From Rhizophagus clarus (taxonomy: Eukaryota; Glomeromycota; Glomeromycetes; Glomerales; Glomeraceae), in NCBI GenBank assembly GCA_015698045.1, contig BLAL01000057.1:310001-374000 (forward strand): DNA of 64,000 bases. Reading direction: 5' to 3'. The translations under genes and the position numbers were made by a program. The notes under the pieces were generated by a model, which saw only the letters and a program-made list of their open reading frames with translations, did not search any database and was not told the DNA's origin. This document shows positions 1 to 16,056 of this stretch, piece after piece (positions within the stretch are counted from its first letter, which is position 1; each line of letters starts with the position of its first letter).

Positions 1-938
1 AACATGAGGAATAATCATTAAAAATAATATTAATAACATTATGAAAAAGATTGTGATATTGAATAAAGACTGATCTATTGGAAATGAGATAAGAATCGCT
101 CATGGTGTCAGGGAAGATGATTTTAAAGGAAACCAACATTGTTTTCGAGGTATCTATGTCAACATCTAATTACCCATTAATCTTATTGGCTAATTGAATA
201 AAAAGGAAAATTTTTCATGTGGTTGTGAAAATTTTTCGCGTGACATTTTCTTTTTTAGCAAGATCATCAATTCTTTTACAAGTTCCGGGAGTTTAATTAT
301 ATGCTAATTCAAAAAAAAAAAAAAAAAATGGCGATCTTGTAATATCTGATGATTGTGAAATATTAGTTTATTCTCATGATAAAATGAATGATGAGCTGTC
401 ATCTTATAAAGTATCATCATGTATTTATCGATGAGGATAAATAATATACGAACTGTTGAAATTTAAATCACTTCAATTGGAAAATTTCCGGGCCTGTATG
501 TCAACCTCTTTTAAATATAATGCCAATAATGATTAAATAGCGATTAGAACATATATCACTTGCGTATTGCAATTTGAATAAATGCTAATTTTTGGAAGGG
601 ACATAAACAAAGTTTTTGACTGATGGTATACGAGAAATTGTATTACAAATATTTGTTAATTAATAGAAATAGTTTAGTCGATCATCATCCCAATGTGGAC
701 GCGCTTAAAGTGCTAAAGATACTAGTGAATTTGGTGAAAAATATTAAAATTTTTGATTGTGATTTATGTATTGTTTGGTCCTTATTATTTTTGTTTAAAC
801 TATAAACTTGAATGATAAAAATAGACGGAATAATTCGGAAAATGTGATAGGCAAAAAATTTATATAAATAGTTGGCCATCTGACGATGATCTTTTTTTGT
901 GACAAGATTTTTTAAAACCCATTTTATTAGATAAAACT
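1..938. other. Gene-free upstream stretch
   Basis: AT-rich sequence with only short open frames (longest about 60 codons) and no recognisable motif. A short open frame around 80-167 (+) could be the tail of a gene outside the window, but nothing identifies it. The last few hundred bases should hold the promoter of the muskelin gene; no clear TATA element was seen. Confidence 0.5.
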
Positions 939-4248
<3,310 letters not shown>

Positions 4249-4518
4249 TTATAATGAACAAGTAGGGTACTTTTTTTTTGGAGAAGGGAGAAATTTAAGA
4301 TAATAAAGATAAAAAGTATAAACCGATTTTTTTTTTGTTTTGTCTACATAATAATTATTCAATATATTAAATTATATACTATATGTACAATTAAATTAAA
4401 AATATACAATTTTTTTTAGCTCAACTTTTTATATCACGTGAGAGATTATAATTTTTTTTTTAAAAAAAAAAAAATTTCTTTCAAAAAAAAAAAAAAAAAT
4501 AAAAAAAAAAAATAAAAA

Positions 4519-5263
4519 ATGACAATAATAATTAAATCATCAGTGCAACGATTATTAAAAGAAATAACCAATAGAAGGATAATTCGTAAAGAAATTCAAC
4601 AAATATTAAATTACACAGAATATTCGAGATGGGATTTAGGAGTATTCTTTGTAGGAGATGAAATTAAAGAATTAAATTTACGTTATAGAAATATCAATAA
4701 AGTAACTGATATATTAAGTTTTCCATTTCATCAGGTAATAAATATGTGGATATACTTTTGATTTTTAAAAGAAAATGAACATAAAAAAAATTTTTTTCTT
4801 TTATATATTATATATTATATGTGTAATAGGCGATTATACCAGGTAAATTACCAATTCCGTTAACACCTGAACATAAAAATCTTGGAGATATGATAATATC
4901 TTTACCATATATTATAAAATGGTGTAAAGAACATGATGAAATTGTTGAAAAGAGATTACCCGTTTTATATACACATGGAATTTGTCATTTAATTGGATAT
5001 GATCATGAGAATGATGAAGGATATGAAATGGTAAACATTATTAAAATTTTTCATTACAAGATTATTTTATCTAAACTTTGTAATAAAAAAAAAAAAAAAA
5101 ATTTTTTTTTTTTTTTTCTACTTTACAAAATAAGATGAATAAAAAAGAACAAGAAATTTTGAAAAAATTTTGGAATTGGAAGAAAAGATGTGATGATAAT
5201 AATGGCAGTGAAAGTGAAAGTGAAGGTGAAAGCGAAAGCGATGACGAAAATGAAAAAGATTGA
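4519..5263 (+). CDS. ybeY: YbeY-type endoribonuclease (rRNA maturation)
   Basis: Three exons, 4519-4734, 4830-5030 and 5135-5263, give 181 residues. The zinc-binding signature H-x3-H-x5-H is intact at about residues 121, 125 and 131 (HGICHLIGYDH), and the upstream VTDILSFPF block is the usual YbeY strand. YbeY enzymes are single-strand endonucleases acting in 16S rRNA processing in bacteria and in mitochondrial or plastid rRNA maturation in eukaryotes; mitochondrial action is an inference, as no clear transit peptide is visible apart from a basic N-terminus. The C-terminus ends in a Ser/Glu/Asp-rich tail encoded by repeated GAAAGT/GAAAGC codons, unusual for the family. A poly(A) run lies just before the ATG. 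The 3' exon exists a second time, decayed, at about 6190-6285. Confidence 0.9.
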
Positions 5264-5464
5264 TTGATTAATATATATATATATATTCTTTAAAAAAAGT
5301 ATTCTATAATGAGAAAAAAATTTATTGTGAAAAATAAAAGTATTATATATAGTACATTATACACATAAAAACACATTATTCATGTATTATCCACTCTTCC
5401 ACTCTCCTTCTTCTCCTTCTCCTTCTCCTTATTCGTCTCCTCATTCGTCTCCTCCTCGTCGTCG

Positions 5465-5925
5465 CCTCCTCAATTGCTCTTCTCACCAATTTATCATGAT
5501 TCTTTTTTAAAATATTTATGAATATTTAAGATCAGTTTTAGAAAGGTTAAGAAGATCCTGTTATAATTTAACTCATTTCTGTATATAATCATATAATTTA
5601 TCTTCATAATCAATTAAAATCTTTATTAGTTTTAAAGCAGTATTATGTTATAATATCATTTGTAATTTGAAGGTCTTCTTTTGATTTAACGACAGAATTT
5701 GCTTTAAAATCAATAATAAAATTTCTGCTTCCCTTATGCCTTTAGTAATGTATTTTTCCCTAGTAACTTCAGCATCTACCAGCTAATTTATTTCTAAAAT
5801 ATTTTATACCACCATATTCTAAATTATATCAAATGCTATGAACCTTTATGATTCATTTTATGTAAACTTTAACCAGCCATCATAACTTTTTCACCGAATG
5901 AACTTAAATTTGAAGCAATAAATCA
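5465..5925 (-). pseudogene. Decayed copy of the 3' half of the membrane-protein gene
   Basis: Reads leftward and aligns along its length with 6433-7075 of the intact gene, but with several deletions and frameshifts (for example the stretch matching 6545-6600 is shortened and the one matching 6900-7000 has lost about 60 bases). No open frame longer than a few tens of codons remains. It sits directly after the intact ybeY stop codon, where the original gene end would have lain before duplication. Confidence 0.8.
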
Positions 5926-6189
5926 AAAAGATTTAAGGTTAAAGGATCAAAGGATTTAAAGGATTAAGCGTTAAAAGATTACAACAAAATTGTAATGAAC
6001 GATGATAATTTGTTCATATCGGTGGATTTGCGTAATTCAAATTTAAGGGGTTTTATCAAAGATTTCGAATACGGTCAAAGCTCGTTATCGTGAACAATCG
6101 GTTCTAGCCTATTTTTGTTTACAATAATATTAATAGTTCGGGATCTAAATTGTGTAACAAAAACATTTTTTTTTTTTTCTTCTTCGCGA

Positions 6190-6285
6190 AGATGAATGGG
6201 ATTGGAAGAATAATGCCAGATTACCAGTGAAAGTGAAAATGAAAGCGAAATCGATGACAAAAATGAAAAGATTGGTTGATTGATA
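6190..6285 (+). pseudogene. Decayed copy of ybeY exon 3
   Basis: The string TGGGATTGGAAGAA, then GTGAAAGTGAAAATGAAAGC, and the GATTGGTTGATTGAT tail match the last exon of the intact gene at 5171-5270 with substitutions and small deletions. Exons 1 and 2 are absent, so it cannot make the enzyme. Confidence 0.75.
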
Positions 6286-6443
6286 TTTCTTTTTTTAAAA
6301 AAATATTCTTTAATAAAAAAAAAAAAAAAAATTATATACATTATATGTACTTATGAAATGCATCAAAAAATACTCGAAATATAATAGATTCACTCCTCTT
6401 TTCCTCTTCTCCTTCTCATCCGCCCCCTTTTGACCCTCCTCAA

Positions 6444-7862
6444 TTACTCTTCTATTAAATTTTCTTTTCGAACAAATTTATCATGAGTCTTTTTTAAAAT
6501 ATCTATAGATTTTTTTAAATATTTAAGATCAGTTTTAGAAAGGTTAAGGATATCATCATAATCACCTGTTGTAATTTGACTCATTTCTGTACTTAAATCA
6601 TATAATTTATCTTCATAATCAATTAAAATCTTATTAACTTTATCCAAATGTAAAGCAGTATTATGTAAATGTTTCATAATATCATTTATAACTTGAAGGT
6701 CTTCTTTTGATTTAATTAATTCAACAGAATTTGCATTAAAATCAATAATAAAAATTTCCGCTTCCCTTATACCTTCAATAATGTATTTTTCTGTACCATC
6801 CCTAGTATTTTCAGCATCTGTAACACTTTTAATCGTATCTACTACCATAATACGAAATTCTTTAATTATATCAGCTAATTTATTTAATCTATTACTAAAA
6901 TATTTTATATCACCATATTCTAAATTTTCTAATTTTTTCATCATACCATCAATTTCTATATCAAAAGCTGTAAAAACGAACGAACCTTTACGATACATTT
7001 TACGTAAACTTTGACCAGCTATCATAACTTTTTTACCAAATGATCTTAAATTCGAAGCAATTACACCTCCGTGATTTTTAAAAGCTGGACTTCTTTCTAT
7101 CATATTGGCAGCACGTCGACATGCCACTGTATGTGACATAATCGCATCCGAAGCTATTAAAAGGAAGAAATTAAAAAGAAGTGATTGAAGAGATTGAAGA
7201 GATTGAAGAGATTTGAAAAGATTTGAAGAGAATATAGGGGTAAAGGGATTATCAAGGAAATTATTAAAGGATTAAGGGATTAAAAGTGCTAAAGAATTAC
7301 ATACCTGGAAGGTCAATTGAATTGATTTCATTAAAGATTTCATTTGTGGAATCAGTGAATTTTCTTATAAAGTAAGATGGTTTAGGATTTGGAAGTATCT
7401 ATAAATAACGATTAAATACCTTTTAACCTTGACACGTATATATATATATAAAAAAAAAAAACCATCAAATCACTTACAAAATAAACGGATAACAAAATTA
7501 TGATAATGAACGAGAATAATTTTATTTGAGGATATTGAAATAATTTACTCCAATAAAGAACAAAATTTTTTTTAAAATAATTTAAAAAACAAGAAATCAA
7601 TTCTTCCGCTTTAATCTCATTATTGGATGAGTTATTATTATTATCATCTTGTTTGATTTTTTCTTCTTCAAACTTTTTAGGGGCATGATAATGGTACACT
7701 TTCTTTCGTTCTTTAAGATCACTTTCAATATTATTATTCTATAAAAATAAATTAATTATAATATTAACAATATATAACGGGTAAAATTTTTTTTTTTTTT
7801 TTTTTAGCAAAATATTCAATCATTACAGTTTTGGCCGTAGATTCTTCGAATCCTGTCATCAT
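6444..7862 (-). CDS. Unrecognised single-pass membrane protein with helical C-terminal domain
   Basis: Four exons on the minus strand, 7862-7827, 7738-7478, 7398-7305 and 7153-6444, join in frame to 366 residues (start MMTGFEES). The N-terminal third is Lys/Asn-rich and polar; a hydrophobic segment at about residues 80-99 (FSFIIIILLSVYF) is a likely membrane span. The remaining 265 residues have no second clear span and look all-helical, with alternating charged and hydrophobic residues suggesting coiled coils. I do not recognise a family. Intron 3 contains GATTGAAGA microsatellite repeats near 7180-7235. A damaged copy of the 3' half lies at 5465-5925, evidence that the locus was duplicated and that this copy was the one retained. 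The gene converges on ybeY. Confidence 0.7.
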
Positions 7863-9605
7863 TACTAACAAAAAGATTATGAGAAAAGAAAATTTTTTCT
7901 TTTATATAATCGTTTTCCTTTTATAAACATATTATAGTATAATAAATATCGGGATAATATTTTATATAAGCAAGAAATTGTTATACTATTTTGTTAATAT
8001 TAAAAAATTCATTATTGGTAATTTATTAGTAAAAGAAATATTACATAACTTTTTTGATATTTTTTTTCCCAATGTGTGAACTTTTTTTTTTTTTTATCGT
8101 ATGATAAAAAATGATTCATGATGATATATATTATTTTGTAAAAAAAAAAAAAAAAAAAAAAACTACTTTTTCATATGAAGTTAATCACTTAATTCACTTT
8201 CAATGATTAATTAACTGAAACGATTGAATTTTACTGAATCGACTGTGAATTCAAACTAACTTAATTGATTTTTACTGCGCCTCGATAAAATATTTGATCG
8301 AAAATACAAAAACCCGATATCACCCATCCAATAAAAATAGTCTATAGTTCGACCAATGTGATAATGATGTGAATCTACGCGTATTGGATAAATCATAAAT
8401 TCTACGATATTTCCAACTCATCTTATATAATTTTCGCGCGTTTGATTGTATTTCATGAATTCAACATTTATTAACTCATCTTGACTCATATACTTACTAC
8501 TCATATAAAAAGATCTAATTATAAAGGTATGATCGAAAAAGTTAACATAAAAGAATTAAAATGGAATCACACTAATTTTGAAATACTTAACTGCTTCATA
8601 TTATATTCCCGATAATCCTTTGTAAAATTTCTGCAATCCTTGGATCAACCAATTAAAACGTTGGATTATTTATAAAAATAATCAAAGAAACTATATAAAG
8701 TAAAAACGGAAAAATTGATAATTTAAATAACTGATAATCATCTTTAAAAATAACGTACTTTTAAATTTAACCCATTATATTTGTGCTTGTTGGAGTTCAT
8801 CTTGTGGCAAAATGACCGAATATAATATAAGTATTGTAAAATCATTAAATAATATAAAATTAATATAATAGAAAAATGACTCATTTCTTTTTTTTTTTTT
8901 AAATACTTGTAATATAAAATACATAAATTCGGCGATTCTCCGATAGACATCCGGATATCGGGATGGCGCAGTAAACCCACTATTATTGAAGTAAATTGGA
9001 CATTAAAAATTATAAAATTAAGATACCACGATACCACCGAAAATAATTCCGATAATTCCGAAAATTTTTTAGTTAGAAATTCTTTGAGTTAAAAAATCAA
9101 TTTTTACAAACGTTTTTAAATGTACAATTTATTATTAATATTAAATAATGCACACTAGTTATGTAATTTTTTAATACCAAGAATACCAAGTGTAAATTAT
9201 CAAAGTTAACGTCCAATAACTCTAATACTAAGCGAAACTAAGCGAACATTAAATGTATACAGTAATTTTTAAAATGTCGTGTCATTTTGAAAACGTATTG
9301 AAAAGTACTGTGCATATATTTCATGTACGGTAATCTTTATTAACGCCAACTTTTCAACTTTTTTTTTTTTTTTAGGAAAATTTTTTTACAAAGTCCTTTT
9401 TTTAAATTATATTTTTTAAGTTAAAAAAAAAAAAAGGTAAAGATAGTTAAAATAAAATAGTTAAAATATAGTTAAAAATTACTTTCTAAATGTTATCTAA
9501 TTCTAATAACGATATAAGGTTTCATTGTATCAATCAGTAAACACTATAATACTTTCCTTAACCGAACATACGTTCTTATCTGTATCTGTATAACACATGC
9601 AAAAG

Positions 9606-9643
<38 letters not shown>

Positions 9644-12600
9644 TAGATCGGGGAATTTAAAAAAAAAAGGTTGATTTGCTACTTTTATCTTTCACCAAAT
9701 TAAAAAAGGCCGCGATCTAAACAAAAAAAAAGCCACGATCTAAAATTCACTAAGCCATAATCTTTTTTTTTTGTAACAAAAATTCCCGAATTTTTCCAAT
9801 TACGGCTAAGTTATTCCTCGCCAAATTAGGGAAAGTTAAGTATTTGAACGAAGTTAAACCGATTAAAAATAAAAAATTATTTATCCTTATCAGATAATTG
9901 TAATAACACACAAAATAATATATAAACATGTGATTTATCCAATTAATTTACAATTCTGCATGTCTATTTAAGCACAATATTTCATAAAAAAAAGGTGCAC
10001 AGTCTTTTATTACTATGAGCACAAAATGTAATGTACAACAAAAAAAATTTAATGTACATAAAAATTCTCTAAACCTGGTAAATTAAAAACTACAGAATTT
10101 TTTTTTTTTTCCCTTGTTAATTTTTACTACATTACATAAATTCATAAAGTTGTTTCACAAATGTTAATGTGAATAACTTGCAGTTTTTTTTTCTTTTATC
10201 TGCATATTAAAGTTTTGATTTTGGTAAAGAAGTACAATGGTAAAAATATAAATGGAATTAATTAAAAAGTTGATCAATGACAAAAAAAAAAAAAATTATC
10301 TTGATGTTTTCGTTTAGAGTTTCCTTAAAGTTTTGGTGACTAAAGTTTAATTAAAGTTAAGGAATAAAGTTCAATTTCTATAATTCCTATGTAATAATAT
10401 TTTATTTAAAAGTAATTTAAAATAAAAATTTTAAAAATAATTTTAGAAAAAAAAAAGAAATTTACGGTTTTCCCCGCACAATAATGTCAGGTGATTATTA
10501 AAAAAATTCGATTCCTAGAAATTTAAAGAATGTGCGAACGCACATGATTTTTATATCTTGTGCACGCTAATAAGTGGGGAGGTGGAACTTAAAACTCAAA
10601 TTAATTCATCATGATTATATAATTTGTAAATACATATGCAATAGCGTGACGAATATTTCATGATCTATAAAAGAACGATTATTATTATTTTTACTTTAAA
10701 GAATCCTGAAAAAGAAACCTAGAACTTACATTCTTAAACTTACATTTGAAACAAAAAGTTTTTATTTTATAAAGACTCCATATAAGGTCTTGTTTTTACG
10801 CCTTCACATGCTAAAAAATCCAAAGAAAAAAAACAATCAATCTTTGAAATTTAATTATTTCTATACGCATCCAATTAGCTGTAACGGGGTCCATTGTAAT
10901 GTGAAATATTATTTTAAGAAGAATAATTTTTTTTCCCCTTACTATAAAAAGATATAATGGAACTAAAATGCTGGATTAAAATAATGGAAGTAACCTAACT
11001 TTAAATATTTATCCCTGCATATTGCTTATATGCTACAACATTTGGTTCCCGTTCCCTAGTTTCCATACAATAAATATTGTCCCCTTTTTCCCGCGCTTAT
11101 TCAATAAATTTTAATTAATTGCTTTGATAAGCTTTTTATCCCTTCTTCTCCCCAAAAAAATTTTTTTTTTTTTTTTTTTTGAAAAAAATTTTTTTTTGCA
11201 TTCAATTCACATAAATGTTTTTCCACGGGTTCATTTATAACAAGATATTAACAAGTTTTCTCTTACCTTCTTTCCAATTACCTTGGAGCAGGTTTTTGAC
11301 GGAAATATTTTATTTAAGGGATGGATGATGAATGTATTGACTATTGACGGAATATTCTTAAATAATCCGTGGAAAAAAAAAAAAATTATATTTATATTTT
11401 TTTTTTTTTTGTGCAACTTTAATTGATAATCTAAACGCATTCCTTCCCATGGGAAAGAATATGGTGGCGGTGTTTGAGGGAAAAAAATGTGATTGTATAA
11501 ATTTATTTGTGTATTGTATTGTATATTTCGCGTAAATGATTTTTAGAAACGCGAGGGGCGCAGATGATCTTTACTTAATATGGTCTTTAATTTTCTATCC
11601 GACGAATTTTAAATACAGGCTTTTTTTTTTTTTAAATTTGAGCTGTAAAAGTTCTAAATATTAAGGTTCAATGGAAAAATATGAGATTATTATGAATTAA
11701 AAGAATAAAGAGGCGTAATTTAGGCGTTAAAAAAAAAAAATTTTTTTTTTTCTCCCTATAAATTAATAATAATAATAATAGTTTAGCATAAATAATAGCA
11801 TAAACGAGAAAACTTTCTCAATTGTATACCAACAACATCAATGACGTTATTTGGTGTGTTTGTTGAACGTTTTTTTTTTTATTGATTTTCAACTTGATTG
11901 TTTCCAGGCGGTTCCTGGGGCATAGGAATTCGCCGGCATAAATAAACCAATTGCATGTTTGCATCATAACACAATCATGAAAAAAAAGATTATTCTTGGG
12001 GGTGTTTGTTTATCACTTTGATCATTCCTTAGATGGTAAAGAAGTCACCCTGAAGGTTTTTTTTTTCCAAAGTTATATAAACCCCCTCCTTTTTCATCCG
12101 ATAAAACTTCGGCGGCTGTTCGGGCTGTTCGCCCATAAAAAAAAAAAAAAAAATAATAATACCCGTGTAAATAATGCTCCTATATAGTGGAGCTTGGTTA
12201 GCACCTTAAAAGAATATTTTTTTCGTCTTTAAAGGAGGTTAACTATCTTCTTTTAATTTTATTATATTAATTTTTCTTTCACGTCAAAAATGTCAAAAAA
12301 AAAATTAAAAAAAAAAAAAATTTCCATCCATCCGTCTTGCATATCCCACTATTAATAACGAAACGGTTGCTCTATAATTGTAAGTAAATAATTAATTATT
12401 TGTAACTTTGTTGTATGTTTTGTAATGTTTTTGTACTATTTGTTAAATATTTTTATTAATTTTTTGAATATGTTGTTTTAATTAAGGCAACTTATATTAA
12501 TTCGGAAAAAAAACGAAACGGAAAAAAAAATAAATTCTTTAAAAAAGATTCTCTTCTTCCATCACGAAGTATCTCCGATTATTTTCTGAATCACAATGTG

Positions 12601-14341
12601 AACATTTTTGGATGAGAGATTTTTTTTTATTGGATTATTTTCTGTTCGATATATATTTAAAACACAATTATGTGTTCGCACCGTATGCAAGTCCTTCCGA
12701 ACATTAATCAATTCCGTCACGAAATCAGAAATAACCGAATCGGATAAACTTGTGAGAGCACAAAAAAAAACTATTATTTTTTTTTTATATCTTTCGGTAT
12801 AAATAACCTCTGCCACTAAAAACCCGTCGTTCACCGAGTGCAAATATTCACGAATCACAAGACCTCTTTATTTTTGAGACTGACCTCTTTATATTGTGAG
12901 ACGGACACATTTTTATCATTATTAAGGCGTCTTATCTAAATGTCTTACTGGGTGATTCAGTGAACGTGCATGTGAGATGGACCAGACTTGTGTCAGGAAT
13001 TTCGAATTTTATTTTCGACGAAATGACGATTTAATTTCGAATACCATCTATCTTACCGTGTTTCGATTTCGTATAATTTATTTTTTATTTTATTTTTTTT
13101 TTTTTGATTCGGAATTTTCTGGCATCTTTTTTTACAACCAATCCATCAATTATTGCGACTGTGGTTGGTAGAGGTTTTTATACCGACTCTATAATAGAGA
13201 TACCCTTTAAGGGTTTTACTTTTTCTTTTCGAAATTTTTTTTTTTTGCATTTAATTTTGCATCACGCGTTAACAAAAAAAAAACAATTAAATTTTATAAT
13301 CCTTGCGAGATGGTGGGATTGCTTTTTAGGATGGAAAATAATGAATCGTTTCTTTTTATATCATTATCATCATTATTATTATTATTCAACGTTTTTTTTT
13401 TCCCTGTGGTTTTAAAACTTATTGTTTTATACCACATCCTATCCACCGCCCTATTACTATACTCGCTTCTGGGCTATTAAATTTAATACCGCCTGATTAA
13501 AAAAAAAAATCGATAATCTTAGAAAAAAAAAAATTTAAATCGTTATAATTCTTTTTTTAATATTTCACTTAAAAATATTCCATTCAAATATTCCCTTTAA
13601 TTTCTTTTTTTTTTGACATTTTTTGACATTTTTTTTTTTTTTGGACAATTTCTTTTTGAAAAAAATTTTTTTTTCTTTAGTAAATATTTTTTTTTTTTAT
13701 TTTAAAAAAATCAATCATCTCGGACTTTTTTTTTTACACGTCAACTAAACGTTACCAAAAGAAAAAAACCCTGTCGTGAAAAAAAAAAAAAAAAAAAAAA
13801 AAATCTTTTGCTGGCGAATACTTTTATTTCTGTAATGAATGTTGTAATGAATTTTTTTTTATATACATAGTTTTTTTTATTATTTTTTTTTTTAATCCGA
13901 AGACATCAGAAAATATCAGTTATTATTTTCCATTAACCTTGTAAATTTCGTTTTTCCTTTTTTTTATATACACTATATATATTATTTTATATATTTTTTT
14001 TTTTTTTAATTTTTTAATTTTTTTTTTTTTCGCGACAGGGTTTTTTTTTTTAATAATAATAATTTTTTTTTATATATAAATAACGAAAAAAAAATAAAAA
14101 CCATTTTATGTACATAAGTTTTTTTCTATTAAAAAAAAATTCTAAAAAAAGTGTTTTTTCCTTGTTTGTTATAATTTTGAAGTTATAATTAAACTTGTTT
14201 CGTTGATCATTAACTAAAATCGTTTCTTAATGATGCGATTGACGTATAAAAAAAAAAATATTTAATCAAACGAATTTGACATTGCATATGGTATATTCTT
14301 ACTAATTAAAGCCACGTGGCAGAATCTTGGCAAATACCGGT
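7863..14341. other. Long gene-free stretch, homopolymer-rich
   Basis: About 6.5 kb without a recognisable gene on either strand. It is dominated by A/T runs, the longest an A-tract of about 34 bases at 9606-9639. Open frames here are short, contain poly-Lys or poly-Phe runs from homopolymers, and match no family I know; the best is a minus-strand frame at 12562-12858, which I do not support as a gene. No tRNA, rRNA or transposon ends were seen. Confidence 0.5.
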
Positions 14342-14350
14342 TATATAAAT
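14342..14350 (+). promoter_or_regulatory. TATA-like element of the Nudix gene
   Basis: TATATAAAT lies about 190 bases before the chosen start codon, just after a GC-richer patch (CACGTGGC near 14314). Position fits a TATA box with a long 5' leader, but there is no direct evidence of a transcription start. Confidence 0.35.
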
Positions 14351-14509
14351 AGAATCGTTTATCGAACTTATTTTTAATTATTTTTTTGCCAATTACTACA
14401 GAAAGTCATTACTACGATCTACTTTACAGTATTCCTTTCTTTTTCACTACAGACTGACTACGGCACCTAAATTCTAACAATTGAATAATACATTTATTTT
14501 TTTTAAAAG

Positions 14510-14540
<31 letters not shown>

Positions 14541-14543
<3 letters not shown>

Positions 14544-15879
14544 ATTATTAAACAATTGAATCCATCATACCTTAAAAACATCAAATCGAAAAAAATCTCT
14601 ACAACTTTAATAACAAATTTACAACAAAACCAATATCGATCTCATACAAGTAATTCATCTTTACCTTTATATTACAATAATAATAATAATGGTATGATGG
14701 ATATAACGGATTTTTCTTCTGAATCGATCGAACTTATACGTTATAGATTAAATTCTTGTAATAAATTAAATTATAAATTTAATTATGATACTACAAAAAA
14801 AGTTGGTGAAGCTGCCGTTCTGATGGTAAGATGATATGATTCTTTTTCTTAATTGATTTGTGAATATAAATTATTAAATTTTTATTAATATTATCCAATT
14901 TAAATAATTATATGCAATTAAATTATGCAATTTAATTATGCGTTACATTTATTATAACAGCCTCTTTGTATTGTAAATGGTAAACCGAGTGTATTGTTTA
15001 CGATAAGAAGTATGAGTTTGAAAACTCATACGGGTGAAGTAAGGTATCGTGTAGGATTTTATTACTGTAAAAAAATATTCAACCTCATGATTTATCAATC
15101 AATCCGATCTCATGGTTATCATTATTCATCCGATCTCCCCCACTCAATCTTTCGATCTTCTTGATCTTTTTAATCTTTTCGACTTCTTAATCTAAATCTT
15201 TTCGATCACAATCATCTTAATCTTTTCAATCTCCTCTATTCTCCTTAAATTAAATGTCATAAATCAAAATTATAGTTTCCCTGGAGGAAAAAGAGACTTA
15301 ACAGATCTTTCATTAGAATCAACAGCATTAAGGGAAACCTATGAAGAAATAGGTATCCCACCATCTCAAATTGAAATATTGGGACAAGATTCAATAATGC
15401 CAAATAAAGATAGAACAATGAAAGTATATCCTTTTGTTGGATTTATTAAATATCCAATTGATATTAGTAAAATTAATTTTAATCATGATGAAGTAAAAGG
15501 TGTGTTCAGCGTTACCTTAAAGGATTTATTAAATCACGATAATAGGAAATGGGGAAGGTTTAGTAATTCAAAACTTAAATACCCTGTATGTATTTATTTT
15601 ATTATTTAAAGGAAATGGAAAAGTAAGGGAGATATTTTGTTTAAAACTTGGGAAAGTGAAAAGTTGAAAATATTCTAAATGTCTTATTTTTTTTTTCAGA
15701 TATTTGAAGCACAAAATGGGTTCAAAATTTGGGGATTGACTGCATTTATATTAGAAAGTAATATATCTTCTAAAGTTTTTTTAAATCTTTTATTTATCAT
15801 ATTTAATATTTATTTTTTCTTTTTTTTTTTTTTTTTTGTAGACGTTTTGCGCAAGATAAATCCTTTGAGAAAATCATGA
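14541..15879 (+). CDS. Nudix hydrolase, CoA-diphosphatase type
   Basis: Five exons, 14541-14825, 14961-15043, 15276-15585, 15700-15757 and 15842-15879, give 257 residues with all phases consistent. The Nudix box is intact at about residues 127-149: GGKRD, then TALRETYEEIG, with the family's R-E-x2-x-E-E-x-G core. The preceding FTIRSMSLKTHTGEVRSSFPGGK block is typical of CoA pyrophosphatases such as yeast Pcd1 and NUDT7/NUDT8, which cleave CoA or its oxidised forms to 3'-phospho-ADP and phosphopantetheine. The N-terminal 45 residues are basic and Ser/Asn-rich, possibly a mitochondrial or peroxisomal presequence; the very C-terminus (LRKS) is not a classical PTS1. The start at 14541 was preferred over an in-frame ATG at 14481 that would add a poly-Lys stretch from an A-tract. 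The last small exon is the least certain part. Confidence 0.88.
15100..15245 (+). repeat. Degenerate AATCTTTTCGAT minisatellite in an intron
   Basis: Intron 2 of the Nudix gene contains about ten imperfect 10-16 bp units around the core ATCTTTTCGA/ATCTTCTTGA, making this intron (232 nt) longer than its neighbours. Confidence 0.6.
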
Positions 15880-16056
15880 TCGGAAAATAAGTAATTAGAA
15901 TGGAAATAAGTAATTAGGATAATTATTAACAGTTTAATTCAATTTAATTTGATTAATTATTAATTATTAATTATTTTAATTATTAATTATATTATATAAT
16001 AATATGATATCTTACTTTATAATTTTTGCCACATCTCGCAATATATAATTTAATCA

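Larger units (their letters stand above)
5160..7060. repeat. Diverged tandem duplication of two gene ends
   Basis: About 5160-5925 and about 6185-7060 are two copies of the same block: the 3' end of ybeY reading right, a T/C-rich spacer, then the 3' half of the downstream membrane-protein gene reading left. Matching landmarks are the GAAAGTGAAA/GAAAGCGAAA tract (5215 and 6228), the CTCCTTCTCC spacer (about 5410 and 6405) and the AGATCAGTTTTAGAAAGGTT string (5530 and 6528). In copy 1 the ybeY end is intact and the membrane-gene end is decayed; in copy 2 the reverse is true. Confidence 0.85.

Noticed and set aside
6075-6341. 88-codon minus-strand frame rich in Ser/Leu/Phe
   Set aside because: It runs antisense through the decayed ybeY exon copy and A-tracts; no independent coding evidence.
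12562-12858. 98-codon minus-strand frame in the gene-free region
   Set aside because: No recognisable motif, homopolymer-encoded runs and an overlapping frame of equal quality on the other strand.
14481-14540. Upstream in-frame ATG of the Nudix gene with a poly-Lys run
   Set aside because: The extra 20 codons are mostly an A-tract of variable length; the ATG right after the tract is more likely.
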